Origin: JBDRNO01 sp043811005
Lineage (GTDB): Bacteria > Bacteroidota > Bacteroidia > NORP154
Direction of reading: 5' to 3'
DNA length: 21,115 nucleotides
NCBI GenBank assembly: GCA_043811005.1
Contig: JBDRNO010000158.1
Coordinates: forward strand, 1 to 21,115
Every line of letters starts with the position of its first letter. The stretch's first letter is position 1. Positions 16,131 to 21,115 of this stretch are shown here, one piece after another. The notes below the pieces were generated by a model. It saw only the letters and a program-made list of their open reading frames with translations. It made no database searches and had not been told where the DNA came from. The position numbers and the translations under genes were made by a program.

Positions 16131-17351
16131 CTAATCCCTTTTTTGACGCCTGAACCGTAAATAATATTTTTTGTTCTTTTCGTTCTTAACCACGAGCGAA
16201 TAATTGCCCGGGTTTAGCCCCGATATATCAATTCCATAAGCATTATATCCTTTAGCTACAGATAATGGATCTGTTTTTCCTGACAATACCCTGCTGTTGT
16301 CAGCAGCATCACAAATTGAATAGTTCAGCGAGGCATCAGCATCATTGTATGTTTCGTAATATTTAAACGATAAGGTCTCTGAATCTATATTGTAAAATTG
16401 CATTCCGGGCTCTTCTGACAGGGATATCCACATAGAGGGTTTGCCAATGTATTTATCTTCAGGCAATTGTTCACTAACGACAAATGACCACACAGGTGAG
16501 TAACCGGTTATGTTACGTGAATTGAAAGCCACCACCTGCCAGGCATACCTCAATCCGGGTGTTAAAGGGCGTGCATCGCCCGGGTAGGCGAACTGGGTGA
16601 ATTCTATTTCTTCTGTTGAAAAGAATAAAAAATTTGCCGTGATAGCTGGGATTGGTTTCTGCCCTTCCAATACTTCAGTGATCCTCAGCCCATAAGTGAT
16701 CGTCTGCCCTGGATAAAGCGGAAAAGGAGGTACCCAGGTAAAGATAACCGGTTCGGCTTTAATGGTGTCATTATCAAAAGGGAATAAAAGGGTTGGGGGG
16801 TACATCATCCTGATAGATTTCAGGTAAGATGCAACCGCAACAAGCTTGCCTGTAGTTGTACAATCATAAACCGTTTGGATCAGGCGGTAAGTGATCAAAT
16901 ATTCGCCCGGAGGGAAAAGCCCGCCCGTTACGGTCATCTTTTCATACCATGCTTCATGGGAAAAGATCACATCAACCGGCTCAAGGTCCGGGATATTCCC
17001 GGATGTTATCCAGTAAGGTGATGTCGTAATCCGGAAGGTATATGAACGGGCTTTCCAAAAAGTCAATGACTTGTTATCGCTAATTGTGATCTCAAGAAAA
17101 TACCATGCTGAAGAGTTAACCGGGTCCACAATTATGTTTACATTCCATAGGTCCTGGTAATGCACCAGGTATCCGGGTGGCTGCACAGGATAAATAGAAA
17201 TGTTTGTTTGGGCAAAGCAGGAGGTGGAAAATAATAATCCCCAACACAGAAGTGTAAATCTTATTCCATTCCCAACTTTCCAAAAGTTTAAAACTTTTGG
17301 AAAGTTCCATATTGGATGGTTATAAGATAAAAATTGATATTTAAATAGCAT
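16131..17351 (-). CDS. Secreted beta-sandwich/FN3-like (TANFOR-like) protein
   Basis: 406 residues. A signal peptide core lies at about 32-45 (FTLLCWGLLFSTSCFAQ) with cutting expected after A47. The unusually long 30-residue stretch before it is partly coded by a perfect palindrome. Residues about 50-180 form a beta-rich N-terminal domain. Residues about 183-292 match the Bacteroidota FN3-like pattern PPTLLFPFDNDTI, FTWVPPFP, LRITEVLEGQ, PGLRYAWQVVAF, SPVWSFVV. The C-terminal 90 residues (ISGLNPGNYSLVVKNEKNKK, YYLRFR) form another small sandwich, similar to but not matching a T9SS tail. The domain order recalls TANFOR-type surface proteins; that name is from memory. It sits between the barrel gene and, past the transposase, RhsA, and may be an adhesive or scaffold partner of the RHS proteins (inference). 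Confidence 0.85.
   Translation of the reverse strand: MLFKYQFLSYNHPIWNFPKVLNFWKVGNGIRFTLLCWGLLFSTSCFAQTNISIYPVQPPGYLVHYQDLWNVNIIVDPVNSSAWYFLEITISDNKSLTFWKARSYTFRITTSPYWITSGNIPDLEPVDVIFSHEAWYEKMTVTGGLFPPGEYLITYRLIQTVYDCTTTGKLVAVASYLKSIRMMYPPTLLFPFDNDTIKAEPVIFTWVPPFPLYPGQTITYGLRITEVLEGQKPIPAITANFLFFSTEEIEFTQFAYPGDARPLTPGLRYAWQVVAFNSRNITGYSPVWSFVVSEQLPEDKYIGKPSMWISLSEEPGMQFYNIDSETLSFKYYETYNDADASLNYSICDAADNSRVLSGKTDPLSVAKGYNAYGIDISGLNPGNYSLVVKNEKNKKYYLRFRRQKRD
17274..17306. repeat. 33-bp perfect palindrome inside the leader of the FN3 gene
   Basis: Two 16-bp arms (AACTTTCCAAAAGTTT at 17274-17289 and its exact reverse complement at 17291-17306) flank a single base. The element equals exactly eleven codons, residues 16-26 (NFPKVLNFWKV), between the start codon and the signal-peptide core. 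A 16-bp perfect arm is not expected by chance in 21 kb. It looks like a mobile or dispersed palindrome that entered the gene without breaking the frame, or alternatively the gene start lies after it at a non-ATG codon. Confidence 0.92.
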
Positions 17352-17798
17352 TGATCCTCAAAAATTAAAAAACGTTAATTAAAACCACAGATTTACTCAT
17401 AAAAATAATTTGTTTTTAAAGGTATTACTCACTATCATAATTGATTTTATCGGTGTTCGTGAATGCTTCGCATTTCGTGAACCCGCATCTAATACCAATG
17501 AACATTATAGTTCAAATGTATTTTTATTTTAATTGCCATTTTTGAGTTTAAAAACATGCGGGTTTCACTGATATATTTAATTGTATCGGAATTTTAGTTT
17601 TTTTAACCTGATATACCGACATTTTGTCCGCCAGCTGGCGGATTTAATAAACAGTTTCTGGGTTGTTGGTTTTATACACAAACTCCTTAACCAGTACATA
17701 CCACCCAGTAACCAGTACCCAGCAACATTATATTATTTATACTTAACTTATTTATATATAATTACTTTCTTTAATCAATTTACAATGTTATGTTCTTT
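17352..17798. other. Gap between barrel gene and FN3 gene
   Basis: No gene is supported in 447 AT-rich bases. Visible items are a perfect 16-bp palindrome TCCGCCAGCTGGCGGA at 17627-17642; a small hairpin AATGC TTC GCATT at 17462-17474 flanked by two direct TTCGTGAA copies; a 9-bp inverted repeat AACCCGCAT (17480-17488) / ATGCGGGTT (17556-17564); and three closely spaced CCAGTA repeats (17691, 17705, 17712). The TGAGGA just before the FN3 start codon is a possible but very closely spaced ribosome site. No convincing intrinsic terminator follows the barrel gene. Confidence 0.5.
17627..17642. repeat. 16-bp perfect palindrome sharing the CGCCAGCTGGCG core
   Basis: TCCGCCAGCTGGCGGA equals its own reverse complement. 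Together with 7776-7801, 15145-15156 and 15982-15997 it places one copy of the same core in each gap of the cassette outside coding DNA. Confidence 0.88.
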
Positions 17799-20066
17799 CT
17801 ACCATACTGCCGATAATTTAGATGTAATGAATAAAGCGTCTTCCGGTTTTGATTGTATTGTATCATCACCCTGGATAATACTTTTGATCATGTCGTATTC
17901 CGCCCTTAAAGTGAGAGAGAACCGCTTAAAAAATTTCAATGATGTTTCGTAATGAATGCCTGTTTTTTGCTTGCTAATAGTGTTATGATATAGATTTATT
18001 CCAATGCCGTTTTCCCATTTTTTAAAAAAGATATACCGGGGTGTGATCCTAAAACCGTAAATGGAAACATCCGCAGAGCCGTCTGATGAACGGTTAAAAT
18101 AAGTGCCGTTGGCTGAAAGCTGGAAGTTTAAAGGTGCCTGGATAAATGCCTGGAATGAGATAGTATGGGAATTAAAAGAGGGAATGCTATCATAATCCGG
18201 TTGCAAATCGGATTTACTTGATTGGTTTGAATAAAATGCGGAATACTGGCTTCTCCACTGGTTTCTTATGACAGGCAATACTGCCTGCACTATCCATGAG
18301 TTTATATAAACCGGGTTTTCACTAACCTGGTATATAGGGCTGTACATTAATATTACCGAAGGCAAACGGGGTAAATTCACCCTCATGGATGCGGTGTAGC
18401 GCTGCCAGCCGGTAGTGTATGGTTTCAGGTTTTCGAGGTTATCGGTATAATATGATAATGAGCCAGAAAGGGTTATGCGGCTGCGCCAGAAAGATTGTTC
18501 CAACCCGCTTTCAAAACCGGAAATATCATTTGGGAGAAAGGGAACCCCGAATGACTGGTAAAAGGGCTCAATGTGGCGTATGCTGCCTTTTATCACCGGT
18601 CCTTTACGTATAGGTTGTACCAGGATATTCCCGGTATATGCATAGCCGGTTGAAAAATTCAGGCTGGTCTTCTTTTGCTGAAAGATATTGGACATCCATT
18701 CCGAAGGGTCATCCGGCTTTGGAATAGCTGCCTGCCCGAGATGAAGAGCCGGGTGCGTCATTTGCTGATCATAAGTGGTTTGGGAGCCGGCTATGGATGA
18801 ATGAATATTTACTTTGCCCTTGAACATGCTCAGGTCTATCAAAGCATTGATCACATAATTGGCTTTTTGGGATGGATCAATTACCTGTCCGGCAGAAGCA
18901 ATTCCATCTTTAAACTGCAATATGTTCACCCTGAAATGATTAACTGCCGTTGAGCCATAGCCCACGCTTGCCCCTATCATTGACCTTGTTTGCTCCACAC
19001 TGTCCTGTAAGTACCCGTAAGCTTGTACGGGGTAGATCATACCGGCAACAGCGCCTGCATAGATATTGGCAGGCGCCACAGCCACCTCGATCCCATCTAA
19101 TGTGGTTCCGTTAAGAGTTAATTCAGACCAATAAGGCAGTATGCGCCCGAATTGAAGGCACTCAACCCATAAGCCGGCATTTTCCCATTTACTTATCAGG
19201 TTGGCTGAGGTTAATTTCTCTTTCAGCATCTTTGGGTTATCTAACAGGTCATAATCGTATGTGAGGTCAACGGGTATTGTGTCGTATTTGCTGTATTTTT
19301 CCCGTAAGCCGTCAATCTCTCTTTTTTTACTTACCAGTGACTCATAAACATGGCGTTTTGCTTCTACCTGCTCAAATTCTTTGAGCTTCTGCTCAAGGTT
19401 AATGATTTGCCCGTTGCTTAGCTCCCCGCGTTTTTCATCTAAAACCCGTTGTATTGAGTCCGATTGTTCCAGTTGTTGAAGCTCTTTCATCACCTGGGGA
19501 TTGGACAGGATGGATTGTAACTTTTCTTTATCGGAGCTAAGTGAGTTAATGCGGATCAATGTTTCTTCACTATCCAATAATTTTTTCTTTATCTGCTGTT
19601 GTGCCCGCTGCCTGAGGGTTGACCTTAATTTCTCGCTGTTGAAGCGAAAGGAGATCATATTGGGAGAAAGGGGGCGCTGTGAGCTTTGCAGCGAAGTAAA
19701 GTGCCAGTTAACCTCAAAGGGCAGGTCAAGGGCGGATACCTGCTGGCTGCCTGTCCAGTATGAATAGAATGGAGGTACGGGATTGTTGTTGGTTCGCTGT
19801 GAGCTGTAGTTGGTGTAAATGTCTGACCTGCCGGAGAAATTGGTTTGAGTGGATTGGGCGAAGCAGGTGCAGGATGTGAGGGTTATAAGGGATATAAGGG
19901 GTATAAGGGGTATAAGGGGTATAAGGGATATAGAGGGTATAGAGGATATGTGTTTAACTGTTTTTTGCCGGGAACGGGTTGGTTTTGGGGTGATATTTAT
20001 TTTGCAGCAGGATACCCGCATTGGCGTTAACTTATGCAATAACTTACTGATAATAATAAACAGCAT
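17799..20066 (-). CDS. Probable outer-membrane beta-barrel protein with coiled-coil segment
   Basis: 755 residues, family not recognised. ATG at 20066-20064 is used; M16 is a possible alternative start. The signal peptide has a long basic n-region and a core at about 43-65 made of repeated I-P-L triplets, ending CFAQ with a likely cut after A70 (a lipoprotein cut at C66 is less likely). Residues about 130-260 are highly charged, rich in Gln, Lys, Glu and Leu, and look like a coiled coil. From about 290 to the end, alternating polar/aromatic strands (INALIDLSMFKGKVNIHSSI, YRF- and YSY-like turns) and a closing strand LFITSKLSAVW with C-terminal Trp fit an outer-membrane barrel. No TonB plug is seen. 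Being first in the apparent cassette and preceded by the strongest regulatory-looking DNA, it may anchor or export the FN3 and RHS proteins (inference). Confidence 0.85.
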   Translation of the reverse strand: MLFIIISKLLHKLTPMRVSCCKINITPKPTRSRQKTVKHISSIPSISLIPLIPLIPLISLITLTSCTCFAQSTQTNFSGRSDIYTNYSSQRTNNNPVPPFYSYWTGSQQVSALDLPFEVNWHFTSLQSSQRPLSPNMISFRFNSEKLRSTLRQRAQQQIKKKLLDSEETLIRINSLSSDKEKLQSILSNPQVMKELQQLEQSDSIQRVLDEKRGELSNGQIINLEQKLKEFEQVEAKRHVYESLVSKKREIDGLREKYSKYDTIPVDLTYDYDLLDNPKMLKEKLTSANLISKWENAGLWVECLQFGRILPYWSELTLNGTTLDGIEVAVAPANIYAGAVAGMIYPVQAYGYLQDSVEQTRSMIGASVGYGSTAVNHFRVNILQFKDGIASAGQVIDPSQKANYVINALIDLSMFKGKVNIHSSIAGSQTTYDQQMTHPALHLGQAAIPKPDDPSEWMSNIFQQKKTSLNFSTGYAYTGNILVQPIRKGPVIKGSIRHIEPFYQSFGVPFLPNDISGFESGLEQSFWRSRITLSGSLSYYTDNLENLKPYTTGWQRYTASMRVNLPRLPSVILMYSPIYQVSENPVYINSWIVQAVLPVIRNQWRSQYSAFYSNQSSKSDLQPDYDSIPSFNSHTISFQAFIQAPLNFQLSANGTYFNRSSDGSADVSIYGFRITPRYIFFKKWENGIGINLYHNTISKQKTGIHYETSLKFFKRFSLTLRAEYDMIKSIIQGDDTIQSKPEDALFITSKLSAVW
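19881..19952. repeat. 9-bp in-frame tandem repeat coding the signal-peptide core
   Basis: About eight units of the GGGTATAAG type (three consecutive exact copies at 19899-19925, the others with one to three changes) run through the coding region of the barrel gene. Read on the minus strand, each unit gives a triplet such as I-P-L, I-S-L or I-P-S, so together they form the hydrophobic core of the signal peptide. Gain or loss of a unit would change the core by three residues without a frameshift. Confidence 0.9.
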
Positions 20067-20145
20067 AAAGATTGATAAAATCCGGTTTAACAGGCAAAAG
20101 TAATTTGTTGCTTTTTCGAATGTGTGTGTACAAAAATCCCCGCCA

Positions 20146-20153
20146 CAAAAATA
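20146..20153 (-). promoter_or_regulatory. Candidate Bacteroidota -7 box for the barrel gene
   Basis: TATTTTTG on the minus strand fits the Bacteroidota -7 consensus TAnnTTTG, about 80 bases before the start codon at 20066. No TTG-type -33 element is seen at the usual distance; the first dyad of the neighbouring cluster lies there instead. Sequence match only. Confidence 0.4.
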
Positions 20154-20174
20154 TAATGTTTTTTTAATAAATAC

Positions 20175-20265
20175 TACCGTATAAATACGGTATTGTCAGT
20201 ACCGTAGAAATACGGTAAAAATACCATATAACTACGGGTTTGGGGTATACGTAGTTATACGGTAT
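20175..20265. promoter_or_regulatory. Cluster of three TACCGTA/TACGGTA dyads upstream of the barrel gene
   Basis: TACCGTATAAATACGGTA (20175-20192) has 8-bp arms, and TACCGTAGAAATACGGTA (20200-20217) has 7-bp arms and starts exactly 25 bp later. The third dyad pairs ATACCATATAACTACG (20221-20236) with CGTAGTTATACGGTAT (20250-20265), 15 of 16 positions, around a 13-base spacer. Repeated half-sites at a fixed distance, upstream of a -7 box that lacks a -33 element, suggest binding sites for a dimeric activator. They could instead be a dispersed repeat family. Confidence 0.6.
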
Positions 20266-20289
20266 TGACCTTCATAATGCCCTCAATAT

Positions 20290-20436
20290 CATTGAGTTAG
20301 GAGGTGCTGTTTTTTTGAAAAAAGTTGCGGGTTTTTGAGAGGGGATTCTAAAAGTTTGGTTTGGGAGGTTATTTTTTTTGGAGTGGAAATATCAACTTTT
20401 GTGTTGCAAGAGAGAGAAAACCAACCTCCAAAAAAC
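20290..20436. other. AT-rich stretch with weak inverted repeats
   Basis: No gene is supported. GGAGGTT (20364-20370) can pair with AACCTCC (20423-20429), and TTTTTTGGAG (20374-20383) with CTCCAAAAAA (20426-20435). The two pairings are mutually exclusive but low in complexity, so I attach little weight to them. Confidence 0.35.
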
Positions 20437-20588
20437 AAGGTTGTCATCCAGCCTGCCCTGTTGAATAACAGGGGAGTGAAGGATCTCCCGCTTGCCTGCC
20501 GAAACGCAGTGCAGGCATGGCTAATAGTAACGTCCCGGGCAAAATGCTTGCCCTGTGGAATACGGAGCAGCGAAGCTATTCCACAGGG
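20437..20588. repeat. Mosaic of GC-rich palindromes (BIME-like)
   Basis: Four stems follow one another: CCCTGTT/AACAGGG with loop GAAT (about 20456-20473), TGCCTGC/GCAGGCA (about 20494-20518), GGGCAA/TTGCCC with loop AATGC (20537-20553), and a perfect 12-bp stem CCCTGTGGAATA/TATTCCACAGGG (20551-20562 with 20577-20588). The part containing GTCATCC and GAAGGATCTC resembles a repeat common in Bacteroidota genomes (from memory). The last hairpin lies about 90 bases past the T9SS gene stop and could end its transcript, though the T-run is poor. Confidence 0.7.
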
Positions 20589-20678
20589 CTTTTGGATAGG
20601 ACGGTGTTAATACTTAAATTACATAAATTGCACGGACGTGGACGTCTATGCTAGCTGGGTTTTCATGACTGTATTGTT

Positions 20679-21115
20679 TTAGTTAATTATAAATTTCCCG
20701 CTAATGTGTACTGCATTTTTCCCTGTTATTTTAAATAAATATAAACCAGATACATATTCATTTCTAATTAGCTTAATCTTTCTTTCTTTACTAATATCTA
20801 AGTGTTTTACACATTTTCCCAATATATTGAATATTTCTAATGTTTGAACTTCTAATTTAATATCTTCTGCGTCTAAAATCGAAACCCCGATAATAGGATT
20901 TGGGTATATTTTAATTGAATTATTTTTCATGAAATTATTTTCAATATTCCCAATTAGTGGAGCGCAATTATTATAGTTTGGATTTCTATATATAAGAATA
21001 TCATTTTGTTTAAAACAAACTAATTCCCAGCTATCCCCATTTGTTACTTGTAGCATAACAGGGGAAAATAAACCTCTGGGACTTCCAATTCCTTCAATCC
21101 AATATGGACATAATC
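20679..21115 (-). CDS. C-terminal end of a type IX secretion cargo protein
   Basis: The frame is open from the right edge (first full codon at 21113), giving 144 residues to the stop at 20681-20679; the ATG at 21056 is internal. The upstream residues YWIEGIGSPRGLFSP continue directly into LQVTNGDSWELVCFKQND, a pattern known from secreted Bacteroidota proteins, so this is a truncated gene rather than a small one. The last 80 residues form a type IX secretion sorting domain of the Por_Secre_tail type: IKIYPNPIIG, then LEIFNILGKCVKH, then EYVSGLYLFKI and GKFIIN. Such a tail directs export through the outer membrane. The function of the main body is unknown. Confidence 0.92.
   Translation of the reverse strand, partial: LCPYWIEGIGSPRGLFSPVMLQVTNGDSWELVCFKQNDILIYRNPNYNNCAPLIGNIENNFMKNNSIKIYPNPIIGVSILDAEDIKLEVQTLEIFNILGKCVKHLDISKERKIKLIRNEYVSGLYLFKITGKNAVHISGKFIIN

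Noticed and set aside
15882..16153. Plus-strand frames with repeated MADAMS peptide
   Set aside because: They only translate the palindrome array; the repeated peptide reflects the DNA repeat, with no domain or start signal.
16131..16400. T9SS sorting tail at the end of the FN3 protein
   Set aside because: The last 90 residues form a sandwich with GLNPGNYSLVV, but the YPNP start motif and the usual closing strand are absent; called only similar.
17074..17506. The FN3 palindrome as an intrinsic terminator for the barrel gene
   Set aside because: It lies inside the FN3 coding sequence after its start codon and is AT-rich with no T-run of its own beyond the stem.
19845..20103. Plus-strand frames with repeated GYKGYKG-like or RGIRGIRG-like peptide
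   Set aside because: They are the reverse reading of the 9-bp repeat within the barrel gene signal peptide; the minus-strand frame has a coherent 755-residue protein.
20374..20435. 10-bp inverted repeat TTTTTTGGAG/CTCCAAAAAA as terminator or switch
   Set aside because: Low-complexity arms 42 bases apart; competing pairing with a 7-bp repeat is possible but weak.
20679..21056. Small standalone 125-residue gene starting at 21056
   Set aside because: The frame continues upstream to the window edge with residues typical of the same protein family, so the ATG is internal and the gene is truncated.

Overview
The window looks like a chromosomal accessory region of a Bacteroidota (Bacteroidetes) bacterium. 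Supporting signs are a type IX secretion (T9SS) C-terminal sorting domain at the right edge, several signal peptides ending in the phylum-typical F-A-Q, giant secreted RHS/YD-repeat proteins of the Bacteroidota kind, poor Shine-Dalgarno sites, and gene gaps packed with short GC-rich palindromes. All recognised genes are on the minus strand, so transcription runs right to left.

Layout in transcription order: (1) 21115-20679, the C-terminal end of a T9SS cargo protein whose start lies outside the window. (2) 20678-20067, a gap holding a mosaic of GC-rich palindromes and then a cluster of three TACCGTA/TACGGTA dyads just upstream of a Bacteroidota-type -7 box. (3) 20066-17799, a probable outer-membrane beta-barrel protein with a coiled coil and a signal peptide built from 9-bp tandem repeats. 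(4) 17351-16131, a secreted beta-sandwich plus fibronectin-III-like protein whose leader contains an in-frame 33-bp perfect palindrome. (5) 16130-15017, a REP-like palindrome array on both sides of a small IS200/IS605-type Y1 (HUH) transposase, i.e. a REP/RAYT arrangement. (6) 15016-7925, RhsA, a 2363-residue secreted protein with a SpvB-like/RHS N-terminal region, a duplicated cysteine-rich module and a short YD-type tail. (7) 7924-7599, a gap with five palindromes. (8) 7598-1, RhsB, an open frame of at least 2532 codons that leaves the window without a stop. It carries a signal peptide, a cysteine-rich middle, YD repeats and an RHS-repeat-associated core, and is cut off where a variable C-terminal (toxin) domain would begin.

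Interpretation (inference): the barrel protein, the FN3 protein, RhsA and RhsB look like one exported cassette. RhsA carries the entry half and RhsB the core half of an RHS shell, reminiscent of the TcB/TcC split in Tc toxins. The mobile REP/RAYT unit has since separated the FN3 gene from RhsA.

The most unusual feature is that repeats sit inside signal-peptide or leader-coding DNA in three of the four secreted genes of the cassette: a 33-bp palindrome in the FN3 gene, a 27-bp palindrome in RhsB and a 9-bp tandem repeat in the barrel gene. All keep the reading frame. All translations of RhsB were made by eye and checked for frame at eight or more points. No database searches were possible.
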